64,000 bases of DNA from Lachnospiraceae bacterium (GTDB lineage: Bacteria; Bacillota; Clostridia; Lachnospirales; Lachnospiraceae): the NCBI GenBank assembly GCA_024684085.1, contig JAIKXM010000016.1, forward strand, positions 1-64,000, in the 5' to 3' direction. The translations under genes and the position numbers were made by a program. This document shows, piece by piece, positions 1 through 8,720 of this stretch. Each line of letters begins with the position of its first letter. Positions within the stretch are counted from its first letter, which is position 1. Below the pieces are notes generated by a model. That model was not told the DNA's origin and did no database searches. It saw only the letters and a list, made by a program, of their open reading frames with translations.

Positions 1-113
1 TCGGGCTTCTCGGCCTTTATGGACAGAAGCACCTTATAAGCTTCTTCTTCGCTTAGGTCCGACAGATTCCGGAACGGACCTGTTTTCTTATCAAAATAAT
101 GGTATAAAAGCAT
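1..113 (-). CDS. Partial conserved hypothetical protein, N-terminus only
   Basis: A minus-strand reading frame starts at ATG 113-111 with a GGAG ribosome binding site just upstream and runs off the left edge. The visible N-terminus starts MLLYHYFDKKTGPFRNLSDL and continues with an acidic helix. It resembles the start of a small conserved protein common in Clostridia; I recall the family as uncharacterised and cannot name a function. It follows the methyltransferase remnant by 24 bases and probably shared its transcript. Only about 37 codons are visible. Confidence 0.6.
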   Translation of the reverse strand, partial: MLLYHYFDKKTGPFRNLSDLSEEEAYKVLLSIKAEKP

Positions 114-137
114 TGTATCTCCACGGCAAACCGGAAT

Positions 138-662
138 TTATTCGATTGCTTTCAGCACAGAAGTCGGTCCCCAGCTGTTCAAAACTGAAACAGATGAAAA
201 ACCCGCTTTATTTAAGGCTTCTATTTCGTGTTCAACTGTTAATGGTGTATCGTAATGATAAAAAGTATCGTCCGATATGTTTTGTTCTTTTTTCAAGCGA
301 AGCAGCTCTGCACGGCGAAAACACTCTTCTTCATCGGACTTTGCAAAATAATCCGTAAGGATGAAGCTTCCTCCGGGTTTCAGCGCTTTTAGGAGTTTCT
401 CATACAGTCGTATTTTCTCCTCCACTGTAAAATGGTGAAGAGATTCCACAGACACCGCTACATCAAAAGAATTCTCGCCAAACGGCACATCAAAATACGA
501 GCCCAAAATCAAAGTCATATTCTTATCAGGAAATTTGTTGCGTAGTGCCTCAAGCATACCCGGTGCAAGGTCGATGCCCGTAACCTCCGCCGAAGGCACC
601 AGTTCAAAATAGTAACCAAGTTCCAACCCTGTACCGCAGCCCAAATCAAAATATCAGCTTAT
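138..662 (-). pseudogene. 5'-truncated class I SAM-dependent methyltransferase
   Basis: The frame encodes a Rossmann-type methyltransferase from motif I (DLGCGTG) through VTGIDLAPGM, the SVESLHHF region and the KPGGSFILTDYF post-motif to a plausible C-terminus. Nothing precedes motif I. A TGA lies four codons before the GCG of the motif, and stops occur in the other frames just upstream. In the neighbouring frame the codons ahead of motif I read A-D-I-L, what an intact protein would have there, so one base seems lost in addition to loss of the roughly 40 N-terminal residues. The open frame that remains could only start at TTG 644, inside motif I. Likely non-functional; the original substrate is unknown. 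Confidence 0.75.
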
Positions 663-919
663 TAATACATGGATATAGAAATGATAAATAAAAACCTTTG
701 ATATTATAGCATATGTAAAATACATTTACCATTAAGCGAGACTCAGAAAACACTAAATATTGATAAAATTTATTAAAATTTTATTATATATAGTGATTTA
801 ACTCCTATAGGCCTGTTATATAACTATTACAGCCATTGTGCCCTGTTGAGCCTATAAAGGCAACATCTTCACTCGTTGCCATAACAGATAAGAATGTCGC
901 TTACGGCATCCTCGCGCCG
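663..919. other. AT-rich spacer without recognisable gene
   Basis: A spacer upstream of the truncated methyltransferase. It is strongly AT-rich around 700-830. A short plus-strand open frame here and in the following repeats has no ribosome binding site and a repeat-derived composition, so I do not call it. No RNA gene or clear promoter was seen. Confidence 0.5.
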
Positions 920-1028
920 GTGCGCGGATGCGTTTGCTTCATCTGCTTTTCGCGAAAGTGTGCATCTTATGCATCATCTGCCTTTTGTGTAAGTTCGCAT
1001 GCCTTTGGTTCATCAACTTTACATGCGA
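920..1028. repeat. Degenerate tandem repeat, about 36 bp, three units
   Basis: Three imperfect head-to-tail units start at about 920, 958 and 993. Each has the outline GT-x-x-GCAT ... TTCATCTGC ... GCGA. Read on the minus strand the units give a Lys-Ala/Val-Asp-Glu/Asp pattern, interrupted by one stop and one frame slip. The last unit runs into the dispersed repeat at 1021-1088. Confidence 0.6.
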
Positions 1029-1088
1029 GTTCACCTCCTCTTAGAGGAACGTTTTTCATGTAATCGGAACCATTCTTATATTATAAAA
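1021..1088. repeat. Dispersed terminator-associated repeat, copy A (diverged)
   Basis: The segment aligns with the copies at 13024-13092 and 37480-37549: GCGAGTTC, then CTTAG-x-GGA-CG, a T5 run, ATGTAAT-GGAA and an A-run. This is the most diverged long copy. It abuts the degV terminator. Confidence 0.6.
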
Positions 1089-1118
1089 AAGGTTCATCGC
1101 CACAAAAGCAATGAACCT
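1085..1118 (-). terminator. Intrinsic terminator of the degV transcript
   Basis: The inverted repeat AGGTTCAT (1090-1097) / ATGAACCT (1111-1118) is followed on the minus strand by a run of six T. It lies 13 bases past the degV stop codon. Confidence 0.85.
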
Positions 1119-1130
1119 AAATCTAATCAA

Positions 1131-1994
1131 TTATTTAATCACGGCACACGCAACAGCCAAAGATCCGGGGCCTATATGACAGCTTACACTCAGTGAAAGG
1201 GGATCTACACATGTGATCTTGTAACCTGTAAGCTCAGCTTCGATCTCTTTTCTGAAATCTTCCGCCTCATCAGGATTATTGGAATGAGCTACGTAGAGCT
1301 CAAAAGTCTCAGGACTTGCACCCTCAAAGCGGTTCTGAAGATCAGACTTAATTGCATTGATCATAACCGACTTGGCCTGATTGATAGTTCTGACCTTGGC
1401 AAAAGAATCAAGCTTATCGCCCTGTATCTGTAAAACAGGTTTGATCTTGAGCAGGGAACCTATCGCCGCTACCGCAGGAGTAAGTCTGCCGCCTTTTTTC
1501 AAATAAGTCAGTGTAGGAACCATGATATAGATACTCGAATCCATCTTAGTATCTTCAAGTACTTTCTTAATGGCCGCAGCATCAAGTCCCTGATTCATAA
1601 GAGATATGGCATCATTTACGGAGCGACGCAGCGTAACCGAGATCCTCTGGTTATTGACTACGAATACCTTGCCTTCGTAATCCTCCGCGAGCATCATCGC
1701 CGTGGCACAGGATCCTGACAGGCCACTGCTCATGGGAATGTATAATATCTCATCATATTCCTTAAGAGTCTCATCCCACAGTCCAAGAATATTCTCCGGT
1801 GAAGGCTGGGATGTGGAAATATCATCATCACCTTCTAAAAGTGTATAGAATTCTTCCTGACTTAAGTTAACATCTTCGAAGTATTCCTTACCGCCGATCA
1901 TAAAAGGCATGGGAATGACTTTAATTCCAAGCTCTACAGCTTCTCTTTGTGTTATTCCGCTGTTACTGTCTGTAATAATCGCAATTTTTTTCAT
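1131..1994 (-). CDS. DegV family fatty-acid-binding protein (FakB-type)
   Basis: At 287 residues it has the usual DegV length. Family hallmarks are the N-terminal TDSNSG, TSQPSP at residues 61-66, MSSGLSGSC at 88-97 and a C-terminal HIGPGSLAV. DegV/FakB proteins bind one fatty acid and present it to the kinase FakA for acyl-phosphate formation; that role comes from family knowledge. The kinase gene fakA (4217-5908) is in the same strand cluster, separated only by recG, which supports a FakB role here. The gap to recG is 36 bases and a strong terminator follows. Chain-length preference cannot be read from the sequence. Confidence 0.9.
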   Translation of the reverse strand: MKKIAIITDSNSGITQREAVELGIKVIPMPFMIGGKEYFEDVNLSQEEFYTLLEGDDDISTSQPSPENILGLWDETLKEYDEILYIPMSSGLSGSCATAMMLAEDYEGKVFVVNNQRISVTLRRSVNDAISLMNQGLDAAAIKKVLEDTKMDSSIYIMVPTLTYLKKGGRLTPAVAAIGSLLKIKPVLQIQGDKLDSFAKVRTINQAKSVMINAIKSDLQNRFEGASPETFELYVAHSNNPDEAEDFRKEIEAELTGYKITCVDPLSLSVSCHIGPGSLAVACAVIK

Positions 1995-2030
1995 AATAAT
2001 CTCCGCCGTACTCGAGATTTAATTATAAAA

Positions 2031-4070
2031 TTATATGGATTTAAAGTCAACCGCTTTAATGCACATTGTCCCTATCGAATCAAGAAGTTTTCTTCCAACT
2101 TCGGTGTCTTTGTTTTCGATCATCCTGTCGGTATATTCTGATGCACTGATCAAAATATCCTTGTCATTATATATATCCGCGATCATGAAATCGAAATCGC
2201 CGCTCTGCCTTATTCCGAAGATATCTCCGGGTCCTCTAAGCCTCATATCCTCGTCAGCGATCCTGAATCCATTATTATTCTTACACAGTATATTCATACG
2301 TTCTGTCGTTTTCTTATCCTTCTTATCAGTCACAAGAACACAGTAACTCTGAAGATCACTTCTGCCAACTCTTCCTCTCAGCTGATGAAGTGTCGAAAGG
2401 CCGAATCTCTCAGCATTCTCGATCACCATAAGCGTGGCATTCGGCACGTTGACTCCGACTTCTATGACCGTAGTAGACACGAGAATATCCGTATTGCCCG
2501 ACACGAAGTCTTCCATTATCTTATTCTTCTTATCAGCATCCATTTTGCTAAAAAGATATGCGATTCGGTAAGACTCAGGCATTATCTCTTTCAACTGTTC
2601 CGCATGATCAACCACATTCTCAAGTTCCGAATCATCATTATCCTCGATCATCGGACAGATGATATATACCTGGTGGGATGCATCAACTTCCTTTCTGATG
2701 AACTCATTAAGCTTATTCCTGTATTTCTCATCGACAAGAGCATTCTTAATTGGCTTTCTCATAGCCGGAAGCTCATCCATTACAGATACGGACAGCCCGG
2801 CATACATGATCATGGAAAGTGTACGGGGAATAGGGGTTGCGGACATTACCAGAACATGAACCTGCTCTCCTTTTTCAGACAGAAGCTTCCTCTGACGTAC
2901 ACCGAACCTGTGCTGTTCATCGGTTATGATAAGTGTAAGCTCCTTATATATGACCTTATCCTGGAATATAGCATGTGTACCTATGATAACATTGGCCTCG
3001 CCCGATAATATCAGTTCATACGCTTCCTTTTTCTGTTTGACAGTCATTGAGCCTAACAGAAGTATCGGTCTGAATACATCGGGGAACATCTCGCTTATGA
3101 ACTTAAGTCCTTCAAAATGCTGTTTTGCAAGCACTTCGGTCGGAGCCATCATCGCTCCCTGATACCCGTTACAGGAATTCATTAACAACGCAAGATAAGC
3201 GATTATCGTCTTACCGCTTCCGACATCTCCCTGTATCAGTCGGTTCATGCAGTAGCCGCTTGTCATATCGGCGCTTATCTCTTCAAAGGTCTTGGCCTGT
3301 GCCCCGGTAAGTTCGAATTGCAGGCTTTCGATCAGCCTCTTTGTGTGAGCGACCTCGATCATTGGCTTGGAGAACACTCTTTTTTTCCGGGCACCTTCAA
3401 GCTTACCCGGAAGGATATAATCAACAAATTCCTGAAATACAATCCTGCGTCTTGCCTTCAGATAATCATCCATTGACGAAGGATTATGCATATTCCTAAC
3501 AGCTTCCGGCATGGATATAAGCGAATACCGCTTAAGTTCATCATCAGTAAGATAATCGTTCTTAAAGTCATACCCGTCTATTACCTTACAGGCGATCTTA
3601 TGAAGCGTTGCATTGCCAAGCCCCTTAACAGTTCTGTAGATTGGCTTTAAATTTCCTACAGTCTCCATATAATCATCGACGTCATATACCATCGGTTGAG
3701 CCATTGAAAAACCATAAGAATCATGCTTTAACACACCCTTAAGAATACAGGTATCCTTCTTCGACAGTACCTTGGACAGATAAGGCATATTAAAGACCGT
3801 AACCTTAAGCCTTCCGCCATCTGCCATGACAGAAAAGTTCGTAAGATGGAGGCGACCCTTTCGGTGCTGGGTTATGCTTGACGGGGCTATTTTTCCCTTG
3901 ATGGCACAGAGTTCGCCGACTTTCTCTTCGGATAAGCTGACAGGCGGCTCAAATGTTTCATACCTCAGCGGGAAAAAATTAAGCATATCTTCGGTTGTAA
4001 GAATATTCAGTTTTTCAAGATTGTCAGCCGTCTTGTCGCCGACGCCTTTTATCTCACGTATTGAAGTCAT
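2031..4070 (-). CDS. recG: ATP-dependent DNA helicase RecG
   Basis: The 679 residues match full-length RecG. The N-terminal wedge/OB domain spans roughly residues 50-135, Walker A GDVGSGKT is at 281-288, and the RecG form of motif II, DEQHRFG, is at about 384-390. MSATPIPRTL, TTVIEVGVNVPNAT and QLRGRVGRS follow in helicase order. RecG remodels stalled forks and Holliday junctions. The position between a DegV gene and fakA is a common clostridial order. A perfect palindrome sits in the 146-base spacer upstream. Confidence 0.97.
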   Translation of the reverse strand: MTSIREIKGVGDKTADNLEKLNILTTEDMLNFFPLRYETFEPPVSLSEEKVGELCAIKGKIAPSSITQHRKGRLHLTNFSVMADGGRLKVTVFNMPYLSKVLSKKDTCILKGVLKHDSYGFSMAQPMVYDVDDYMETVGNLKPIYRTVKGLGNATLHKIACKVIDGYDFKNDYLTDDELKRYSLISMPEAVRNMHNPSSMDDYLKARRRIVFQEFVDYILPGKLEGARKKRVFSKPMIEVAHTKRLIESLQFELTGAQAKTFEEISADMTSGYCMNRLIQGDVGSGKTIIAYLALLMNSCNGYQGAMMAPTEVLAKQHFEGLKFISEMFPDVFRPILLLGSMTVKQKKEAYELILSGEANVIIGTHAIFQDKVIYKELTLIITDEQHRFGVRQRKLLSEKGEQVHVLVMSATPIPRTLSMIMYAGLSVSVMDELPAMRKPIKNALVDEKYRNKLNEFIRKEVDASHQVYIICPMIEDNDDSELENVVDHAEQLKEIMPESYRIAYLFSKMDADKKNKIMEDFVSGNTDILVSTTVIEVGVNVPNATLMVIENAERFGLSTLHQLRGRVGRSDLQSYCVLVTDKKDKKTTERMNILCKNNNGFRIADEDMRLRGPGDIFGIRQSGDFDFMIADIYNDKDILISASEYTDRMIENKDTEVGRKLLDSIGTMCIKAVDFKSI

Positions 4071-4099
4071 GATATCAAACCGTTATTCCCATATATCAA

Positions 4100-4126
4100 T
4101 TAAGGACCGTTAGTAACGGTCCTTAA
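4100..4126. promoter_or_regulatory. Perfect 27-bp palindrome between fakA and recG
   Basis: Arms of 13 bases (4100-4112 and 4114-4126) flank a single G. It lies downstream of fakA and upstream of recG. Neither strand has a good T-run beside it, so it is not a clear intrinsic terminator. It could be an operator, an RNA processing hairpin or a weak terminator. Confidence 0.5.
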
Positions 4127-4216
4127 ACTTAATTCAATAATCATAATGATCTGTTCATCCAAATATATTCGGATCGGATAGACCGAATCTGTTATTCAGA
4201 TCTGATGCCGAAAAAA

Positions 4217-5908
4217 CTATTCTGCCGAAATGATGTAATAGTAGATCGGCTGACCACCCATCTGAACCTCAACATCACAACCGCTGTACTGCTCCTTGAT
4301 CGCGTCAGCCACACGTGCTGCGTCTTCTTCAGTAACATCCTCACCGTAATAGATGCTGATAAGCTCGGTATCGTCATCTACCATCTCGGCAACCATGTCA
4401 TTGACTACCTTATCCATATCTGCGCCTACTGCAAGGATTCCGCTATCACCGATACCCATGAAGTCACCCTGACGGATCTCCTTATCATCGATAACGGTAT
4501 CTCTTACAGCGTAAGTAACTTCACCGGTCTTAACGTGTCCGATCTCTTCTGTCATGGCATCGGTATTGTCCTCAACCGAAAGATCGGGAACAAAATTGAT
4601 AATGGCTGTTATACCCTGAGCGATAGTCTTGGTAGGTATAACCACGACCGTCTTATCCTCTACAAGGTACTGTGCCTGATTGGCTGCAAGGATGATATTC
4701 TTGTTGTTGGGAAGTACAAATACGGTATCGGCATTAACTCCCTTAATGGCATTGACAATATCCTCTGTGCTTGGATTCATTGTCTGACCGCCTGAGATAA
4801 TGGTGTCAACTCCGAGAGATCCGAAGATCTCATCAAGACCTGCACCTACAGATACTGCCACAAAACCGTAAGGCTTCTTCTCGGCAGGTACGGGTTCGCT
4901 TACTTCATTATTGCTCTCGGCAGCCTGAGCCTTAAGGGCTTCCTCAACCTTAGCTTCTTCCTTATGGATCTTCTCCAGATTCTCAAGACGCATATTGTCG
5001 ATCTTGATGTTTGATAACTGTCCGAAGAAGAGACCCTTCTGGATAGCCATACCGGGATCATCTGTATGAACATGAACCTTAACTATATTATCATCCGCTA
5101 CAACGACAATCGAATCACCGATAGATTCGAGATAAGCCTTGAAATCCATCTCCTGCTTGATGTTGAAGTTCTTATTGAGCATGATGATGAACTCTGTACA
5201 ATAACCGTACTTAATATCGGCTTCTTTACTTACAGTAGTTGAACTTTCGGAAGATCCCTTTGACTTATCATCCAATGAATAGTCGATCTCTTTACCCATG
5301 AAGGCATCATATGCGCCTCTGATGGCTTCCATAAGTCCCTGTCCACCGGAATCCACAACACCGGCCTGCTTAAGAACAGGAAGTAATTCGGGAGTCTGAC
5401 TGAGTACCAGATCACCCTCTTTGATAAGCTCTTCGATGAATACCTGCATATTGTCGCAGCCTTCATCAGCCAATGCTCTTGCCTTTAGGCTTATACCCTT
5501 GGCAACTGTAAGGATAGTACCTTCCTTGGGCTTCATAACGGCCTTATAAGCCGATTCAACAGCCTTCTCACAAGCTGTAGCCATAAGATCTATATCGATC
5601 TCCTCACTCTCCTTAACGGCCTTTGTGAAGCCTCTTAAGAGCTGGGATAAGATTACACCGGAATTACCACGGGCACCTCTGAGTGACCCTGATGAGATCG
5701 CCTTACATAATTCAGGCATCTCCGGCTGCTGAAGCTTAACAACTTCACCTGCCGCCGACATGATCGTCATCGTCATATTGGTACCTGTGTCACCATCGGG
5801 AACGGGGAATACATTAAGTTCATTGATCCATTCCTTCTTGGATTCAAGGCTTTTGGCCCCAGCCAAAAACATCTTCTGTAACAATAACGAATCTATAGTG
5901 TTAACCAC
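4217..5908 (-). CDS. fakA: Fatty acid kinase FakA (DAK2/DhaL domain, YloV family)
   Basis: The 563-residue protein starts with a DhaL-type kinase domain carrying the Mg-ATP binding loop PVPDGDTGTNM (residues 35-45, Asp38 and Asp40 as expected metal ligands) and RGARGNSGVILSQ. Middle and C-terminal domains follow; the latter ends with GGQPIYYYIISAE. FakA phosphorylates FakB-bound fatty acids to acyl phosphates for the PlsX/PlsY route. It sits directly downstream of asp23, as in many Firmicutes, with a hairpin in the 140-base gap. A charged, Ala/Glu-rich linker lies around residues 315-345. Confidence 0.93.
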   Translation of the reverse strand: MVNTIDSLLLQKMFLAGAKSLESKKEWINELNVFPVPDGDTGTNMTMTIMSAAGEVVKLQQPEMPELCKAISSGSLRGARGNSGVILSQLLRGFTKAVKESEEIDIDLMATACEKAVESAYKAVMKPKEGTILTVAKGISLKARALADEGCDNMQVFIEELIKEGDLVLSQTPELLPVLKQAGVVDSGGQGLMEAIRGAYDAFMGKEIDYSLDDKSKGSSESSTTVSKEADIKYGYCTEFIIMLNKNFNIKQEMDFKAYLESIGDSIVVVADDNIVKVHVHTDDPGMAIQKGLFFGQLSNIKIDNMRLENLEKIHKEEAKVEEALKAQAAESNNEVSEPVPAEKKPYGFVAVSVGAGLDEIFGSLGVDTIISGGQTMNPSTEDIVNAIKGVNADTVFVLPNNKNIILAANQAQYLVEDKTVVVIPTKTIAQGITAIINFVPDLSVEDNTDAMTEEIGHVKTGEVTYAVRDTVIDDKEIRQGDFMGIGDSGILAVGADMDKVVNDMVAEMVDDDTELISIYYGEDVTEEDAARVADAIKEQYSGCDVEVQMGGQPIYYYIISAE

Positions 5909-5977
5909 TGTTTTCGTCCTCCTCTAAAAACACATCTTTTAGTTTATATCTATTCGTCGGATGTCCGTTTTTGTAGT

Positions 5978-5998
5978 GTCGTGCAAAGAACGCACGAC
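5978..5998. other. Hairpin between asp23 and fakA
   Basis: GTCGTGC (5978-5984) pairs with GCACGAC (5992-5998). On the transcribed minus strand no T-run follows, so it is more likely an mRNA stability or processing structure, or an attenuating pause, than a full terminator. Confidence 0.45.
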
Positions 5999-6043
5999 AA
6001 CAAAAAAGGCTCCTCTATAATTACACTTCATTTACACATGCTT

Positions 6044-6403
6044 TTAATCTATTACGCGAACGCCTTCAACATAGATGTTGATCTTCTCAACTTCTATGCC
6101 GGTAAACTCTTCAACCTTATATTTAACATTGCTGATAAGATTATCAGCAACAGCAGGAATGCTCACACCAAAGGCAACAATAACGTGAAAATCAACCACA
6201 AGCTTGTTATCACGCATGCTTACATTGATACCTCTTGTAATATTATCCATCTTAAGAAGCTTAACAAGGCCGTCCTTAACATTGATACCCGCCATGCCTA
6301 CGATACCGAAACATTCTATGGCAACAGAACCGGCATATTGAGCAATTACTTCTTTATCAATGGTAATATTACCCATATGAGTATTCATATTTGATTTTTT
6401 CAT
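6044..6403 (-). CDS. Asp23/Gls24 family envelope stress protein (YloU-like)
   Basis: The start is ATG 6403 because AGGAGAT stands eight bases before it; a longer frame from a GTG at 6421 would begin inside that ribosome binding site. The 119-residue product has the Asp23 core (GNITIDKEVIAQYAG, CFGIVGMAG, VDFHVIVAFG, and a C-terminal INIYVEGVRV). These small proteins are linked to cell-envelope homeostasis in Gram-positives; the biochemical role is not settled. It is the first gene of the fakA-recG-degV run and has its own promoter. Confidence 0.93.
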   Translation of the reverse strand: MKKSNMNTHMGNITIDKEVIAQYAGSVAIECFGIVGMAGINVKDGLVKLLKMDNITRGINVSMRDNKLVVDFHVIVAFGVSIPAVADNLISNVKYKVEEFTGIEVEKINIYVEGVRVID

Positions 6404-6437
6404 AGGATATCTCCTTTCCACAGATCAAAACTAATTT

Positions 6438-6466
6438 ATTATACTATCATTTCAATCAAATGGCAA
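6438..6466 (-). promoter_or_regulatory. Sigma-A promoter of the asp23-fakA operon
   Basis: On the minus strand TTGCCA (6466-6461), a 17-base spacer and TATAAT (6443-6438) stand about 35 bases upstream of the asp23 start codon. Confidence 0.8.
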
Positions 6467-6525
6467 ATCTTGTATTCTGACTCTTCGAATAACGCTATAT
6501 AAGCTTATAGATTTAACATATCATA

Positions 6526-7737
6526 CTATACAGAAGTTCTGACGATCTTGGGAAGGTAGCCCTCTTTCTCAAGACGCGAGAGGATCTGCTCCTTATGCTC
6601 TGTACCGAAAGCTTCAAGAGTGATACGAAGTTCAACAGCCGCATTTCTGTTAATGGATACAAACTGATTATGCTCAAGCTTGATAACATTACCGTTCTCG
6701 TTAGCGATAACACTGCTGACTCTTGAAAGCTCACCCGGCTTATCGGGAAGAAGTACGGAAACAGTGAAGATCCTGTCTCTCATGATAAGGCCCTGCTGAA
6801 CAACACTGGACATTGTTATAACGTCCATATTACCGCCTGAGAGGATGGATACGACCTTCTTGTCCTTACACTCTAGTTTTTTGAGAGCAGCAACTGTAAG
6901 AAGTCCGGAATTCTCCACTATCATCTTGTGGTTCTCAACCATGTCAAGGAAGCATACAACAAGATCCTCATCCTCAACGGTTATGATATCATCAAGATTC
7001 TTCTTAAGATAAGGGAATATCTTCTCACCCGGAGTCTTAACGGCTGTACCGTCAGCGATAGTATTAACGTGATCAAGAGTAGTTACCTTGCCCGCTTCAA
7101 TGGAAGCCTTAAGACAGCTTGCTCCTGCGGGCTCAACACCTATAACCTTGATCTTGGGATTGAGCTGTTTGGCAAGTGTAGATACACCCGTGGCAAGTCC
7201 GCCACCGCCAACCGGCACAAGTATATAATCAACAAGAGGAAGTTCCTTGAAGATCTCCATGGCAATGGTTCCCTGACCTGTTGCAACAACCGGATCATCA
7301 AAGGGATGAATAAAGGTAAGCCCCTGCTCCGCAGCGAGCTTATAGGCATATTCACATGCCTCATCATATACGTCACCCATCAGAACAACTTCCGCACCGT
7401 AACTCTTGGTTCTATTTACCTTGATAAGAGGAGTTGTTGTAGGCATTACGATAACTGCTCTTGCATTGAAGCACTTAGCGGCATAAGCAACACCCTGAGC
7501 ATGATTACCGGCCGAGGCTGTGATCAGTCCCTTTGCCCTCTCTTCATCTGTCAGTGTACTGATCTTATAATATGCACCGCGAAGCTTATACGCACCTGTG
7601 AACTGCATATTCTCAGGCTTAAGATATACCTTGTTGCCTGTTTTTTCAGAAAAGTAATCGCTGTATACTAATTTGGTCTCACGGGCAACCTTGGATACGA
7701 CCTCGCTTGCCTCTTCAAAATCTTTTAATGAAAGCAT
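6526..7737 (-). CDS. ilvA: Threonine ammonia-lyase with C-terminal ACT domain
   Basis: A PLP fold-type II enzyme of 403 residues, converting threonine to 2-oxobutyrate and ammonia. The Schiff-base lysine is in YKLRGA (Lys51). ASAGNHAQGVA, the phosphate loop VGGGGLATG and SGGNMD follow. A single ACT domain (about residues 325-403, starting VLLPDKPGELSRV) makes this the short single-ACT type, common in Firmicutes, which may be biosynthetic (ilvA) or catabolic (tdcB). It lies 12 bases after ftsY and is probably the last gene of rnc-smc-ftsY-ilvA. No good terminator is visible downstream. Confidence 0.92.
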   Translation of the reverse strand: MLSLKDFEEASEVVSKVARETKLVYSDYFSEKTGNKVYLKPENMQFTGAYKLRGAYYKISTLTDEERAKGLITASAGNHAQGVAYAAKCFNARAVIVMPTTTPLIKVNRTKSYGAEVVLMGDVYDEACEYAYKLAAEQGLTFIHPFDDPVVATGQGTIAMEIFKELPLVDYILVPVGGGGLATGVSTLAKQLNPKIKVIGVEPAGASCLKASIEAGKVTTLDHVNTIADGTAVKTPGEKIFPYLKKNLDDIITVEDEDLVVCFLDMVENHKMIVENSGLLTVAALKKLECKDKKVVSILSGGNMDVITMSSVVQQGLIMRDRIFTVSVLLPDKPGELSRVSSVIANENGNVIKLEHNQFVSINRNAAVELRITLEAFGTEHKEQILSRLEKEGYLPKIVRTSV

Positions 7738-7748
7738 AATCCAACCTC

Positions 7749-8717
7749 TTATTCTTCCTGATCTGACTCAGTATCATTATCTTCGTTGTTGCGCTCAAAA
7801 AGAGCATTAACAAAACTGTCGGGATCAAACTCCTGCAGGTCATCAATCCCCTCTCCGACACCTATATATTTGACGGGCACGCCAAGCTCACTCTGAATTG
7901 CAACTGCGATACCGCCCTTGGCCGTTCCGTCCATCTTGGTAAGTATGATACCCGATATGGGAGCCGCCTGCGAAAACTCTCTTGCCTGTACAAGGGCATT
8001 CTGACCTGTCGTACCATCCAATACGATCAGATTCTCCTTCTTCATATCAGGATAATTCTTCTCGATTATTCTGTTCATCTTGGCAAGCTCATTCATAAGA
8101 TTCTTCTTGTTATGTAACCTACCTGCCGTATCACACAGAAGAACATCAGCCTTACGTGCACCTGCAGCCATTACCGCATCATAGATAACACTGCTCGGGT
8201 CTGCGCCCTCGGCACCTTTGATGATATCAACACCGGCTCTCTCTGCCCACGCCTCAAGCTGTTCTGTTGCGGCAGCTCTGAAGGTATCGGCAGCAGCGAT
8301 GATGACCTTCTTACCCTTGGAACGATAGATGGAAGCAAGCTTACCTATAGTCGTTGTCTTGCCTACTCCGTTAACTCCGATGAACATGATGATACTTGGA
8401 CGATCAAGAAATTCATAATCCTCTTCATTGACCTTCATCTGCTCTTTGATCTCGTTGATAAGGTATTCTCTGCATTCATCGGGACGTTTGATCTTATTAC
8501 TCTTAACATCACTTCTTAGCTTATCAAGGATTGCTTCGGTAGCGGCTATACCCACATCACCCATAACAAGAGTCTCTTCAAGTTCCTCATAGAAGTCCTC
8601 GTCGATCTTGTCATGCCTTGTGAATATATCCTCAAGTCCTTTTGTGAAATTGTCTCGCGTTTTTGACAGACCTTGCTTTAATCTGGCAAAAAGTCCTCTA
8701 TTCTCTTTATTATTCAT
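7749..8717 (-). CDS. ftsY: Signal recognition particle receptor FtsY
   Basis: An SRP GTPase of 322 residues with a helical N domain (1-105), G1 GVNGVGKTTT (114-123), the DTFRAAA loop (144-150), DTAGR and TKMDGTAKGG. It receives ribosome-SRP complexes at the membrane for co-translational insertion. It lacks the long acidic A domain of enterobacteria and starts with a short basic amphipathic stretch, typical of Firmicutes. The start follows the smc stop by three bases, so the two are translationally close, as in many Firmicutes. Confidence 0.97.
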   Translation of the reverse strand: MNNKENRGLFARLKQGLSKTRDNFTKGLEDIFTRHDKIDEDFYEELEETLVMGDVGIAATEAILDKLRSDVKSNKIKRPDECREYLINEIKEQMKVNEEDYEFLDRPSIIMFIGVNGVGKTTTIGKLASIYRSKGKKVIIAAADTFRAAATEQLEAWAERAGVDIIKGAEGADPSSVIYDAVMAAGARKADVLLCDTAGRLHNKKNLMNELAKMNRIIEKNYPDMKKENLIVLDGTTGQNALVQAREFSQAAPISGIILTKMDGTAKGGIAVAIQSELGVPVKYIGVGEGIDDLQEFDPDSFVNALFERNNEDNDTESDQEE

Positions 8718-8720
8718 TGA

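Noticed and set aside
836-1063. A plus-strand open frame of 75 codons across the repeats
   Set aside because: Ser/Cys/Ala-rich translation of tandem repeat sequence with no ribosome binding site.
2385-3008. A 207-codon plus-strand open frame opposite recG
   Set aside because: It is fully antisense to conserved RecG helicase motifs; the frame is a composition effect.
5978-5998. Intrinsic terminator after asp23
   Set aside because: The hairpin is good but no T-run follows on the transcribed strand.
6404-6421. A GTG start for asp23 six codons upstream
   Set aside because: It would place the start inside the AGGAGAT ribosome binding site that serves ATG 6403.
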